Origin: CAYQQU01 sp964419545
GTDB taxonomy: Bacteria > Bacteroidota > Bacteroidia > Chitinophagales > Saprospiraceae
Assembly (NCBI GenBank): GCA_964419545.1
Contig: CAYQQU010000007.1
Location: 1 to 64,000, forward strand
Length of the DNA: 64,000 nucleotides
Direction: 5' to 3'
Shown here in pieces: positions 48,743 to 57,758 of the stretch (position 1 is the stretch's first letter; every line of letters starts with the position of its first letter). The notes under the pieces were generated by a model. The model had not been told where the DNA came from. It ran no database searches and saw nothing but the letters and a program-made list of their open reading frames with translations. Made by a program: the position numbers and the translations under genes.

Positions 48743-49594
48743 ATGAATGACAGATTTTTACTTTCAAAGGTCGACTGGCGGGAACGCTTTCGATGGGCTC
48801 GTTCCCGGGCGTGGCAAAACGCGAAAAGGCATTGGTACAAATTCGGTCTGTTGATTTTGGCGGGCTTCCTGCTTCAGCATAAGGACCTCAGTATCGACTT
48901 GCACCTGAACGGAGGAAAACCGGCGAGCCTTTCAGAGGGGACGGCGGCGCGCGCGGTCGTGCCGCAAGCAGCGGCGGCCTCTTCGACAGATGCTCCTCAG
49001 CCCAGGAATACTTCCTTGATCACCGCGGCGAAGAAGCCGGCTGCCCGGACGGCTGACGTTGCTCAGGACGACAATCCGGCTAATACCTTTTCCAACCTTA
49101 GCTTCGGAAGCGCCGCGGATGAAGACGCCCGGGCCCGGGCCGAGAAGCGCCGGAAACAACTGGCCTACGTCGATCACTACGTAGCGATCGCCCGAAGAGA
49201 AATGGAAAAATACGGCATACCCGCCAGCATCACCCTGGCGCAGGGACTGCTGGAGAGCAACGTCGGGGAAAGCCGTCTGGCCCGGAAAAACAACAACCAC
49301 TTCGGCATAAAATGCTTTTCCAAATCCTGCCGGAAAGGGCATTGCAGCAATTTCACGGATGATCACCATAAAGACTTTTTCCGGATCTACGCCAATGCCC
49401 GGGAAAGTTATCGCGCCCACAGCTCGCTGCTGAAAAATAATAAGCGTTATCAGGCGCTATTTGACCTGGATCCGACCGATTATCGCGCCTGGGCGCACGG
49501 GCTCAAAAAAGCAGGCTACGCTACCGACAAACATTATGCCTATAAAATTATCGGACTGATCGAAGATTTGCGTTTGTATCGTTTTGATAAATAA
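48743..49594 (+). CDS. Glucosaminidase-domain protein (GH73-like peptidoglycan hydrolase)
   Basis: A 283-residue protein with an N-terminal basic cytoplasmic segment, one TM anchor at about 33-48 ('YKFGLLILAGFLLQ'), an Ala/Pro-rich linker and a C-terminal glucosaminidase/FlgJ-type domain (about 140-283). The catalytic-Glu block is 'IPASITLAQGLLESNVGESRLA', abbreviated in the family as LAQ.LLES..G.S.LA. 'NNNHFGIKCFSKSC', 'FRIYANARESYRAHSSLL' and 'YRAWAHGLKKAGYATDKHYA' follow. It would cut N-acetylglucosamine bonds in peptidoglycan from the periplasmic face. A C-rich loop (CFSKSCRKGHC) is an extra feature. Confidence 0.92.
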   Translation: MNDRFLLSKVDWRERFRWARSRAWQNAKRHWYKFGLLILAGFLLQHKDLSIDLHLNGGKPASLSEGTAARAVVPQAAAASSTDAPQPRNTSLITAAKKPAARTADVAQDDNPANTFSNLSFGSAADEDARARAEKRRKQLAYVDHYVAIARREMEKYGIPASITLAQGLLESNVGESRLARKNNNHFGIKCFSKSCRKGHCSNFTDDHHKDFFRIYANARESYRAHSSLLKNNKRYQALFDLDPTDYRAWAHGLKKAGYATDKHYAYKIIGLIEDLRLYRFDK

Positions 49595-49615
49595 ACCGAC
49601 CCAAAAATAACAGCC

Positions 49616-50002
49616 ATGGAAAGAATGAAAATTACCTCCGGCCACCAGGTGGTGATGCCGCACCTGACGGTTACCGGCGCTGCGGACTTCATCGACTTTA
49701 CCCGTCGCGTCTTCAAGGCGGAATTGACCGCGAAAGTCATGCGGGATGAATCGTTGATCATGCACGGGGAGATCAGCATCGGCGGCAGCACGGTAATGTT
49801 TGCCGACGCCACCGAGGCGTTCCCTCCCCAAACTGGCGCCCTGTACGTCTATGTTCCCGATACTGACGAGACTTACCGGACGGCGATCGAAGAAGCAGGT
49901 GCTATTTCTTTGATGGCGCCTTTTGATGAAAGTTATGGCGCCCGGGCCGCCGGTTTTCGCGATCCTTTCGGAAACAGCTGGTGGATAGCGACACTGAAAT
50001 GA
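49616..50002 (+). CDS. VOC-superfamily protein (PhnB/glyoxalase-like)
   Basis: A 128-residue protein with the vicinal-oxygen-chelate fold: 'MPHLTVTGAADFIDFTRRVFKAELT' (first beta-alpha unit), 'HGEISIGGSTVMFADAT', 'LYVYVPDTDETYRTAIEEAGA' and the closing 'GARAAGFRDPFGNSWWIATL', which is typical of PhnB-like members. It probably binds a metal and a small substrate, but the reaction is unknown. It starts 21 nt after the glucosaminidase gene and may be co-transcribed. Confidence 0.9.
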   Translation: MERMKITSGHQVVMPHLTVTGAADFIDFTRRVFKAELTAKVMRDESLIMHGEISIGGSTVMFADATEAFPPQTGALYVYVPDTDETYRTAIEEAGAISLMAPFDESYGARAAGFRDPFGNSWWIATLK

Positions 50003-50110
50003 TTTGGGTGTATAACATTTCAGGGGCGCCCTGGAGGATAGTCCAGCATAGCTCTCGATCGAGAATTCATATTGCCCCCCATTTGTTATAAACTCAAATG
50101 ATTTTGGTGC

Positions 50111-51733
50111 TCAGGGAGTGATCAGGATTTTTTCCAGCAATATTCTTTTATTCTCCGAAACGACTTCCAAGAGGTACCAACCGGGCGGGAGCATATCCAG
50201 GTATAAGGTGTTGCCGGCAATGGGCCGGAGGGCCGCCAGTTGACCGGTTGCGTCATAAACGCGCGCTTCGGCCTCGGGGAGCGGCGCCGAGAACTGGAGG
50301 CGGCCGTGCGTGGGGTTGGGGAATACGGTTAGCACGGGGGCTTCGGCAGGTTCCGCGCTCGGTGTGAGCGTCGAACGGACCTGGGCGATGAAGGCGTCGT
50401 TCTTACCTGCTGCATTCAGGGTCACGTTATCGAATGCGCCTTCGCCGGCAAAGGTTCCTCCGGTGTAGACATGGCCGGCCGGGCCGGCGGCGACCGTGTA
50501 ACTGATCAGCGCGTCATCGCTCAGGCCGGCAGCCAGCCAGCGCAAGTCGAGATCGGGAGTGAACGCAGCGGTCAGGCCGGCAAAAGCAGCGCCGGCGGAA
50601 ATATTTTGCCCGTCGATCTCGAGGTTTCCCTGAAAAAATCCGGTGAGGACCACCTGCTCGCCGTTGAGTGCAAGATCCAGGCTTTGCTGAATAGCAGGGT
50701 TGCCGATGGCGCGGGCGGAAAGCGGGCTGCCGTCCGGGGCGCAACGAAACAAGAAAATGTCCGGATTGCCGGATTGGCTTTGTACGGACACGCCCTGCCC
50801 GAGGTCCAGAACACCGATCAGAAAACCCGTCCCGAAAATTTCGCCTGCCGGGTTCACCGCCAGCGCAGTGAGGTCCTGATCCTGAGCGCCGATGCCCTGC
50901 CTGGCCCAAAGGGGGGCCCCCGTCGCATCGAGGCGAAGGATAAACACATCGCGATCCAGGCTGACCGAGCGCAGCAGGGTGTTGTCTACGATCAGGGAAT
51001 CATTGAAAAAGCCACCCACGATAGCGCCGCCGTCCCCGCCGGGCGCCAGGCAGGTAGCGCGGGCGTCGTTGCTTTGTCCCCAGGCCCCTGCCCAGTACAG
51101 GTCGCCTTCGGTTGAAAACTTCGCTACGAACAGGTCGGTATCGCCCTTGGCGATCAGAAGCGTATCTGCAAAGAACAGGGTATCCGAAAAGTAGCCGGCG
51201 ATGAACAAATCACCTTCCGCGTCGGTGATGAGGCCGCCCACGTTTTTGGAGCCGGAGCCGTCGATGGACTGCGCCCAGAGCGGCTCGCCTTCGCCATTGT
51301 ATTTGGCAAGGAAGATACTTTTGGGATTTTGAGCCGTGGTGAGAGAAAACGGACCGACCGGTAGGGACAGCCAGTAAGTACCCGTTATGAAAAACTGACC
51401 TCCGGCGTTGACCGCCAGCCCCTGGACCTCGTCGTCGAAGACGCTGCCGAGCGATTGCACCCATACAGGCGCGCCGCCGGCGGTAAACCGGGCCAGGATC
51501 AGGTCGTTTTCCCCGGCCCCGGCCAACGGCTCGCCGCCGATGATTGACGTTTCGTTGAACGTGCCCGCCCAGAGCAGATCGCCATTGGGCGCGATTGCTA
51601 TTTCCCGGCAGGTCTCATCCTCGGTGGAGCCCAGCGCCGTCGCCCATTCCCAGCTTTGTGCGTTCAGGTGAGCGGTGAGCAGCAGGGCATGCGCAAAAAA
51701 TATTCCCCGCATTTGTACAATAGCGCTTTTCAT
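50111..51733 (-). CDS. T9SS-exported SBBP-repeat protein
   Basis: A 540-residue secreted protein. Signal peptide 1-25, then serial beta-propeller-like SBBP repeats ('SWEWATALGSTEDETCREIAIAPNGDLLWAGTFN', 'PVWVQSLGSVFDDEVQGLAVNAGGQFFITGTYW', 'PLWARQGIGAQDQDLTALAVNPAGEIFGTGF' as overlapping family blocks). The C-terminal sorting domain of type IX type A follows ('VFPNPTHGRLQFS…LPPGWYLLEV'). Surface or extracellular; no enzymatic motif. Divergent from the TPR lipoprotein gene, 32 nt apart. Confidence 0.88.
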   Translation of the reverse strand: MKSAIVQMRGIFFAHALLLTAHLNAQSWEWATALGSTEDETCREIAIAPNGDLLWAGTFNETSIIGGEPLAGAGENDLILARFTAGGAPVWVQSLGSVFDDEVQGLAVNAGGQFFITGTYWLSLPVGPFSLTTAQNPKSIFLAKYNGEGEPLWAQSIDGSGSKNVGGLITDAEGDLFIAGYFSDTLFFADTLLIAKGDTDLFVAKFSTEGDLYWAGAWGQSNDARATCLAPGGDGGAIVGGFFNDSLIVDNTLLRSVSLDRDVFILRLDATGAPLWARQGIGAQDQDLTALAVNPAGEIFGTGFLIGVLDLGQGVSVQSQSGNPDIFLFRCAPDGSPLSARAIGNPAIQQSLDLALNGEQVVLTGFFQGNLEIDGQNISAGAAFAGLTAAFTPDLDLRWLAAGLSDDALISYTVAAGPAGHVYTGGTFAGEGAFDNVTLNAAGKNDAFIAQVRSTLTPSAEPAEAPVLTVFPNPTHGRLQFSAPLPEAEARVYDATGQLAALRPIAGNTLYLDMLPPGWYLLEVVSENKRILLEKILITP

Positions 51734-51765
51734 TTGTTCTTTGTTTGAAAAGAAAGAGATTGACT

Positions 51766-52791
51766 ATGAAAACCAAAATGCTAACGACGGGGATTCTCGC
51801 TTTGTTTGTTCTGGTCATTTTTGCTTGTGGCGGCGGGTCGACCAATGAAGAAGCGGCCGAGGAGACGATCGGACCGACCGGCAATCCGGCTATCGACGGC
51901 TTGACCCAGGAAATACAAAAAAGCCCGAACGACCCGGAACTGTACGCCACGCGCGCCGAAATGTTTTACCAGAACGAAGGTTACGACGAAGCCATCCAGG
52001 ATCTCAGCCGCGCTCTGGCCCTCGATTCCCTGAATATCGACTACCACCATTTACTTGCCGATGTTTATCTCGATTATTACAAATCCCGGCTGGCCCTCAA
52101 AACTATGGAACGCGCCGCAGCCCTCTATCCCAACCGCATTCCTACCCTCCTGAAGCTTTCGGAAGTACAGCTCATCCTGAAAAAAAATGAAGCCTCGATG
52201 AAGACCATCGAACGGATTCTCAGTATCGATCCGCAGAACGCGGAAGCCTATTTCATGTTCGGGATGAATTTCAAAGAAACCGGGGACACCCTCCGGGCGA
52301 TCAACAGCTTTCAGCAGGCGGTGGAAATAGACCCCGACCTCATCGACGGCTGGGTGAATCTAGGACAACTGCATAGCGCGCTCGGTAACGAGATCGCGGG
52401 CCGCTTTTTTCGAACGGCTATAGAAGTAGCGCCGAACAACATGAACGCCCTTCACGCCCAGGCCTATTACCTGGCCGGACAGGATGACCTGACCGGAGCG
52501 CTGGACATTTATCGCCGCATGGTTCGGTTAGATCCGCAATATGAAGAAGCGTACTTTAACTCCGGGCTTTTGTACATGGACCTCGATTCGCTGGAACGCG
52601 CCCGCCAACAGTTCGATCTGGCAGTCAAGGTCGATCCCACTCACGTCAGAGCTTATTACTTCCGGGGGGTAGCCGCCGAAATGCAAGGCGATGTCGGACA
52701 AGCCCGAGCCGACTACCAGCAGGTGCTCAAATTATCTCCCGACTATCAACCTGCTCAGGAAGGATTGGCCCGGCTGGAGGCGCTGCAGTAA
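51766..52791 (+). CDS. TPR lipoprotein
   Basis: A 341-residue protein. ATG 51766 follows an AG-rich stretch (AGAAAGAGA) and opens a lipoprotein signal ending in the lipobox 'VIFAC'; a TTG at 51745 is less likely. The mature part is about seven TPR units ('ATRAEMFYQNEGYDEAIQDLSRALALD', 'FMFGMNFKETGDTLRAINSFQQAVEID', 'RAYYFRGVAAEMQGDVGQARADYQQVL'). Outer-membrane-anchored scaffold of unknown partner. It is followed after 88 nt by the ECF sigma gene on the same strand. Confidence 0.88.
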   Translation: MKTKMLTTGILALFVLVIFACGGGSTNEEAAEETIGPTGNPAIDGLTQEIQKSPNDPELYATRAEMFYQNEGYDEAIQDLSRALALDSLNIDYHHLLADVYLDYYKSRLALKTMERAAALYPNRIPTLLKLSEVQLILKKNEASMKTIERILSIDPQNAEAYFMFGMNFKETGDTLRAINSFQQAVEIDPDLIDGWVNLGQLHSALGNEIAGRFFRTAIEVAPNNMNALHAQAYYLAGQDDLTGALDIYRRMVRLDPQYEEAYFNSGLLYMDLDSLERARQQFDLAVKVDPTHVRAYYFRGVAAEMQGDVGQARADYQQVLKLSPDYQPAQEGLARLEALQ

Positions 52792-52879
52792 ACCCGGGTT
52801 CCCCTTTCGTTCGAGAAAATTTTGCGCAGATGCAACCCTTCCTGCCAGCGGCTGTCTCTACAATTGAAATGATTCGGAA

Positions 52880-53428
52880 TTGGACTACGCCAGTAAACAC
52901 CGGAACCTTATTGAAAAGTGCAAACGAGGGGAACGCCAAGCCCAGTTCGAACTCTATCAGCTTTATTCGCGGGCGATGTACAACATCTGTCTGCGAATGG
53001 TGCGCAATGAGCAGGACGCGGAAGACCTGTTGCAGAATGCATTTATTGACATTTTCACCAAGTTGCATACTTTCCGCTACCAATCGTCTATCGGCGCCTG
53101 GATAAAACGCATCGTCGTCAATAACTGCATCAACTTCCTGAAACGGAACCGCGTCTTCATGGAGGAGCTCGAAGATCGGCACGCCAGCGTAGAAGCACCG
53201 GCAATGGAAGAAGAATCGGTCAGCTTAAACGTAGGCAAAGTCAAACGGGCGATGATGGCCCTTCCGGACGGATACCGGGTCGTTTTCTCCCTTTATTTGC
53301 TCGAAGGATACGATCATAAAGAAATCGCACAGATCCTCAACATCAGCGAAGCAACCTCCAAGTCGCAGTTCAGCCGCGCAAAAAGCAAACTTCGCGACCT
53401 GCTCCAATCGGAGGAGTTGAGCATCTGA
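52880..53428 (+). CDS. ECF-type RNA polymerase sigma factor
   Basis: A 182-residue sigma-70 family protein with region 2 ('QAQFELYQLYSRAMYNICLRMVRNEQDAEDLLQNAFIDIF', region 2.1-2.4) and region 4 ('LPDGYRVVFSLYLLEGYDHKEIAQILNISEATSKSQFSRAKSKLR') and no region 3, so it is of the extracytoplasmic-function class. The frame begins at TTG 52880; the nearby ATG at 52869 is out of frame. It is followed by a membrane protein that is a likely anti-sigma factor and a DUF4097-like protein, so it probably controls an envelope response including its own operon. Confidence 0.93.
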   Translation: MDYASKHRNLIEKCKRGERQAQFELYQLYSRAMYNICLRMVRNEQDAEDLLQNAFIDIFTKLHTFRYQSSIGAWIKRIVVNNCINFLKRNRVFMEELEDRHASVEAPAMEEESVSLNVGKVKRAMMALPDGYRVVFSLYLLEGYDHKEIAQILNISEATSKSQFSRAKSKLRDLLQSEELSI

Positions 53429-53444
53429 GCGCAAAAGAATTCAT

Positions 53445-53981
53445 ATGCAGCGTCAACCATTGGAACAATTCATCAAAAGCAACCGCGAGACGTTTGATGA
53501 CGCATCGCCTTCGCCCCGGTTGTGGAACCACATAGCAAGTGAGCTCGATCAGCGAAGAGGCAAGCGGGTGGTCATGTGGCGAACCCTGCGCGCCATTGCC
53601 GCCGCGCTGGCTTTGTTGATCACCGGCGCCGGCATCGGCAGCTATTTCGCGCAGCAGCAGGCCGTTTCGATCGCCACGATCGAAGGGGTGATGCCCGAAT
53701 ATTCGGAGATGGAGCGCTATTACCAGCAGCAGATTCAGGAGAAATACCAGCAGCTCGCCGCCCACGATAAAACGGAGTTGGTTGCCGGTGACCTGAAGCA
53801 GCTCGACAAAGTGATGCAGGAATTAAAAGCCGAACTACTCAAGGCGCCTCGCGGCAAGGAAGAACAAATCGTGGAAAACCTGATCCAAAGCTACCGGACG
53901 AAAATAGAGATCCTCAGCCGCGTCCTGGAAAGAATGCAAACGTCTAATCAAAATAACACGGATGATGAAATTAGTATATAA
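53445..53981 (+). CDS. Single-TM protein, candidate anti-sigma factor
   Basis: A 178-residue protein: a cytoplasmic N-terminal segment (1-40, 'LEQFIKSNRETFDDASPSPRLWNHIASELDQRR'), one TM (about 46-65) and a periplasmic coiled-coil ('SEMERYYQQQIQEKYQQLAAHDK', 'LDKVMQELKAELLKAPRG'). The W.HI…L pattern in the N-terminus and its place 16 nt after the sigma gene fit a sigma-sequestering membrane protein. It lacks the HxxxCxxC zinc motif of ZAS anti-sigmas. It overlaps the next gene by 20 nt. Confidence 0.75.
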   Translation: MQRQPLEQFIKSNRETFDDASPSPRLWNHIASELDQRRGKRVVMWRTLRAIAAALALLITGAGIGSYFAQQQAVSIATIEGVMPEYSEMERYYQQQIQEKYQQLAAHDKTELVAGDLKQLDKVMQELKAELLKAPRGKEEQIVENLIQSYRTKIEILSRVLERMQTSNQNNTDDEISI

Positions 53982-55086
53982 CCTTGGCCTGGCGCTCCTC
54001 TTGCTGGGCCTGCCAACGGTAGTCGCTACGGCTGCCGGAAAGGGCGAGTTCACGAAAACCATCAAAAAAGAATTCGAGATCTCTCCCGACGGCACCACGG
54101 ATATCACCAACAAGTACGGTAAGGTCGCTTTGAAGACCTGGGACCGCAACCGGGTCAAAATTACCGTCTCTATCGTAGTACGGGCCGGCAGCGAATCCGA
54201 AGCCCAGGAGGTCTTCGACCGCATCGATGTGGCCTTCTCCAACAGCCCAAGCCTGGTAAAAGCACAAACCAACATCGAAAGCAGAAAAGGCAGAAAGTGG
54301 TGGAATTGGAACGATGACGACAAAAGCGATTACTCGATCAACTACGAGGTATTCCTTCCCGCGGGGAACAATGTCGTCGTCAATAACAAATACGGCGACG
54401 TATACGTCGCAGAGTTAGGAGGAAGAGCCGACCTCAATGTAAAATACGGCAACTTCAAAGCCGACGGCTTCGGCGGCGACGCCGAAATCGACCTCGGCTA
54501 CGGCAACGGATCGCTGGAACGGGCGAACAACCTGAACCTGGACATCAAATACGGGAAGTTTCAATGTGAAAACGCCAACCGCGTAGACATCCTCAGTAAG
54601 TACTCCAAAATAAGGATGGAGCAGGCCGGACAGGTGAATTGCGAATCAAAATACGACGATTACAACCTCGGAGAAGTCGAGTCGTTCCGCAATACCGGCA
54701 AATACGATAATTTCGACATCCGGTCGGCCCAGTCCGTGGTGGTTCGCACGAAGTACACCGAAATCGATATCGATGAGGTCGGCGGCGCGCTCGAACTGGA
54801 AATGGAATACGGCAACGCCGCCATCGAACGCCTGGCCAACGGCTTCGAAGAGGTAAACCTCAACGGCCGCTACACGGATTTCCGCCTTTACGTGGAAGAC
54901 GGCGCAGCTTTCCGGATGGACGCCGCCGCGGAACACGCCGGCATTCGCTATCCCAGCGGCATGACCATCACTTATGAAAAAGAAAGCGGCGACAGCCGGG
55001 AGGTCCGGGGCTACCGCGGCAGCGATAGCGCGCCTTCCGTGATTCGCGCCCGCCTTACTTACGGCGGGCTGAGGGTTAGTCAGTAA
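53962..55086 (+). CDS. DUF4097-like beta-helical exported protein
   Basis: A 374-residue protein with a signal peptide (1-25) and a long beta-solenoid made of short repeats built on 'KYG'/'KY' turns: 'DITNKYGKVALKTW', 'VVNNKYGDVYVAEL', 'NVKYGNFKADGF', 'DIKYGKFQCENA', 'LSKYSKIRMEQA', 'ESKYDDYNL', 'RTKYTEIDID'. This is the pattern of DUF4097/GIN-type adhesin-like proteins. Start ATG 53962 or 53965. It is the third gene of the sigma operon and may be its sensor output or an envelope component. Followed by a terminator. Confidence 0.82.
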   Translation: MMKLVYNLGLALLLLGLPTVVATAAGKGEFTKTIKKEFEISPDGTTDITNKYGKVALKTWDRNRVKITVSIVVRAGSESEAQEVFDRIDVAFSNSPSLVKAQTNIESRKGRKWWNWNDDDKSDYSINYEVFLPAGNNVVVNNKYGDVYVAELGGRADLNVKYGNFKADGFGGDAEIDLGYGNGSLERANNLNLDIKYGKFQCENANRVDILSKYSKIRMEQAGQVNCESKYDDYNLGEVESFRNTGKYDNFDIRSAQSVVVRTKYTEIDIDEVGGALELEMEYGNAAIERLANGFEEVNLNGRYTDFRLYVEDGAAFRMDAAAEHAGIRYPSGMTITYEKESGDSREVRGYRGSDSAPSVIRARLTYGGLRVSQ

Positions 55087-55120
55087 AACGTAAATATTTT
55101 TTCATACTAGTCCAACTTTG

Positions 55121-55148
55121 ACCGCTTCGGGACGCCGGAGCGGTTTTT
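55121..55148 (+). terminator. Terminator of the sigma-factor operon
   Basis: ACCGCTTCGG pairs with CCGGAGCGGT (10 bp, one G-U) around loop GACG, followed by TTTTTTG. Confidence 0.9.
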
Positions 55149-55151
55149 TGT

Positions 55152-55210
55152 TTAACCCGGGTTATTCATGGGGGCTTCGCAATAGATGAATCCATAAATA
55201 ATCCGGGTTT
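55152..55210. repeat. ~59-bp palindromic repeat, copy B
   Basis: Matches copy A (39182-39240) with about ten substitutions and keeps the inverted ends (AACCCGG.TTATTCA with TAAATAATCCGGGTT). It directly follows a terminator. Confidence 0.75.
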
Positions 55211-55321
55211 ATCCGGGATAGCCTCGGAACAAATAGCCGGCGATCAGAAACGATTCCTCGAAATCATTTTTTCTTATTCCCGAATTGACGTTATCTTAAG
55301 CGCTTACCAAAACACCGCGCA

Positions 55322-56722
55322 ATGAAAATCAGGTTCTGCGGCGCCGCGCGCGAAGTGACGGGCAGCGCCCATCTGGTCACTCTGGATGATGGATTCTCCA
55401 TTTTGCTGGATTGCGGCCTGTATCAGGGGCATGACGAAGAGATGGAGCAATTTAATGAAACCTGGTTGTTCGATCCGGCCCAGGTCGATTGTGTCGTGCT
55501 TTCTCACGCCCATATCGATCATAGCGGCCGACTGCCCAAACTCGTACGCGACGGTTTTGACGGAATGATCCACGCTACGCACGCCACCCGCAGCTTGTGC
55601 TCCATCATGCTGCTCGACAGCGCCTACATCCAGGAGCGCGACGCCGAGTACTTCAACCGCCGTCAGAAAAAGAAAGGCCGGAAGGAAAGACGCCAGCCGT
55701 TGTACACTTCTAAAGACGTCGGGACAACGTTGGAAAAGTTTGTCGGATACGGCTATGAGCGCTGGTTCCGTATCCACCATTCGGTGGAAGTGCTCTTCCG
55801 GGACGCAGGCCACATCCTGGGCAGCGCCAGCGTAACCCTGCGCATCCGGGAAAACGGCGAGACCCGCCTCTTTGGGTTTACCGGCGACATCGGACGCCCC
55901 AACCGGCCCATTCTCCGGGACCCCAAGCCAATGCCTGAACTGGATTACCTGATCTGCGAGTCGACCTACGGCGACCGCGACCACGAACAACAACCGGCGG
56001 AAGTCGCGCATTTCCTGAAGATCATCACCGACACCTGCGTAGAACGCAAAGGTAAAGTGATCATTCCTGCGTTCAGCGTGGGACGCACCCAGGAGATCGT
56101 CTATATGCTCGACCGACTGGAGACAGAAGGGCGGCTGCCCCACGTGCCCGTATACGTAGACAGCCCTCTGGCCGTCAACGCCACCATGATCTTCGGCGCA
56201 CATCCCGAATGTTTCGACAACGAGCTGAACGAGTATATGCTGATCGACGATAACCCTTTCGGTTTCAATAACCTGACTTATGTCCGCCACGTCGACGTTT
56301 CCAAAGAACTCAACCACATGCCCGAGCCTTGCATCATCATCAGCTCGGCAGGCATGATCAACGCCGGGCGGGTGAAGCATCACGTATACAACAATATCGA
56401 CCAGGCGGCCAACACGATCCTGATCGTCGGGTACTGCGCGCCGGGAACGCCGGGCGGTGCTTTACGCGATGGCGTCGAGACGCTCCGGTTGTTCGGAGAA
56501 TACAAGCCGGTGCGGGCCAAAGTGGAAGTGATGGATTCTTTTTCGGCGCATGCCGACCGGACGGAACTGGCGGACTTTCTGGAAAACCAGCAATCCCTGA
56601 AAAACCTTTTCCTGGTACACGGCACCCTCGATCGGCAGGAAGCCTTCCGCCGGCTGCTGGGAGAGAAGGGATTTGGCTCGGTAACCATTCCGGAGTTGGG
56701 AGCCGAATTCACTTTACCGTAG
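55322..56722 (+). CDS. Beta-CASP metallo-beta-lactamase ribonuclease-like protein
   Basis: A 466-residue hydrolase of the MBL-fold RNA-processing family (CPSF73/YsgA-like). MBL motifs: 'LSHAHIDHSGRLPKL' (HxHxDH), 'FRDAGHILGSASV', 'FTGDIGR'. Beta-CASP and later motifs: 'ICESTYGDRDHE', 'IPAFSVGRTQEIVYML', 'IISSAGMINAGRVKHH' and 'DSFSAHADRTEL' with 'LVHGTLDRQEAFR'. It should bind two zinc ions and cut RNA as an endo- or exonuclease in the cytoplasm. Full length. The dispersed repeat follows its stop. Confidence 0.95.
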   Translation: MKIRFCGAAREVTGSAHLVTLDDGFSILLDCGLYQGHDEEMEQFNETWLFDPAQVDCVVLSHAHIDHSGRLPKLVRDGFDGMIHATHATRSLCSIMLLDSAYIQERDAEYFNRRQKKKGRKERRQPLYTSKDVGTTLEKFVGYGYERWFRIHHSVEVLFRDAGHILGSASVTLRIRENGETRLFGFTGDIGRPNRPILRDPKPMPELDYLICESTYGDRDHEQQPAEVAHFLKIITDTCVERKGKVIIPAFSVGRTQEIVYMLDRLETEGRLPHVPVYVDSPLAVNATMIFGAHPECFDNELNEYMLIDDNPFGFNNLTYVRHVDVSKELNHMPEPCIIISSAGMINAGRVKHHVYNNIDQAANTILIVGYCAPGTPGGALRDGVETLRLFGEYKPVRAKVEVMDSFSAHADRTELADFLENQQSLKNLFLVHGTLDRQEAFRRLLGEKGFGSVTIPELGAEFTLP

Positions 56723-56737
56723 CGTCCCGAAAATTAG

Positions 56738-56877
56738 AGCATGTTTGGAGCGGGTTCGTTATGAAAATCAATAGGTTAACTAAAAGACAAAATGTGAGTT
56801 TACCGGGGTAAACGAGCATTTTATCTTGACGACAGGTTCCTAACCTGTTGATTTGCAAAGCAAGCTCCAAACATGCT
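56738..56877. repeat. Nested-palindrome dispersed repeat, copy 3 (140 bp)
   Basis: Same architecture as the copies at 5373 and 48443, with a 4-bp deletion near the right inner arm and a few substitutions. Its right end supplies the stop codon of the convergent gene at 56876 (CTA on the plus strand). Confidence 0.9.
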
Positions 56878-57601
56878 AAGCTTTCTGGTTCTGTATCTTA
56901 TTCAACACCAAGGCGGCCTTGATGAGGAAGTCGTCGTGGAACTGGTGGTACTCGTTGTAGACCATCATCAGCCGGGCGGCGTCATAAGCGGCCGATTTGG
57001 GCGTAATCTGGCGCGACGCGATGGGGTGCAGCCAATACTCCAGGTTGTGGGAGCGCAGATACGACCGGTCGAAGTCGAAGTTGATGACTACGGCCAGTTT
57101 GTTGAGGGAGAACAGGTACTCCGTCTCTTTGTTGAGGTCTTTCTGCAGGTCGATGATGTTGTTGCGGTGGAAGTTGGCTCCGGCGCGTTCGCACAAAAAG
57201 ACATCCCGGCGGCCGTCAAATACGACGATATCGCGGAAGCGATATTTGCGCATGTTTTTGGTCAGGAAATTCTTAATCGGCATCTTGGAAGGGCGGAGCT
57301 TTTTGAAAACGAAGCGCAGTTCGTTTTCATTCAGTCGGAAGTCCTCCCGGTACGGTTTGCGTCGGCGGGTGCGCATATTGATGACCTCTTTGACGCGGCC
57401 GACGGTGTGCCCCAGTTCGTTGGTTTTGGAGTAGACGCTTACGAAATCGATATCGGCGTTATTGATCCAGCTTTCTACAAAGATTTTGTTGCTGCCGTGC
57501 TCAAAAACCAGAATACAGATTTCACTGATCGCATAAAAGTTGGGGTACCCTCCGTAAATGTTGCCATACTTTAGTTCTAGAAATGCGGTACTACTGTTCA
57601 C
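56876..57601 (-). CDS. Hypothetical protein, possibly exonuclease-like
   Basis: A 241-residue protein I do not recognise with certainty. It is rich in Asn, Arg and aromatic residues. Some blocks look like a degenerate DEDD exonuclease fold: 'NKIFVESWINNADIDF' (strand and acid), 'FDGRRDVFLCERAGANF' (motif II position), and 'TPKSAAYDAARLMMVYNEYH' near the C-terminus (motif III-like A..DA). The usual first D-x-E is not evident, so activity is doubtful. Its last codons and stop come from the dispersed repeat. It has lower GC than its neighbours at the start. Confidence 0.6.
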   Translation of the reverse strand: MNSSTAFLELKYGNIYGGYPNFYAISEICILVFEHGSNKIFVESWINNADIDFVSVYSKTNELGHTVGRVKEVINMRTRRRKPYREDFRLNENELRFVFKKLRPSKMPIKNFLTKNMRKYRFRDIVVFDGRRDVFLCERAGANFHRNNIIDLQKDLNKETEYLFSLNKLAVVINFDFDRSYLRSHNLEYWLHPIASRQITPKSAAYDAARLMMVYNEYHQFHDDFLIKAALVLNKIQNQKA

Positions 57602-57758
57602 GGTCCAAATTTTGGTTTTTACTAATTATTTTCTACCCAGCTTTTTGTTTTCACCTGTGCTTATTGCAATTTAACAGAAAATGAATAGGGCGTAAAATTT
57701 CGCTGGATTTATTTTAATCGCCCGAAAGTACAGCTTTCTCCGTACTATCGGCACAAGT

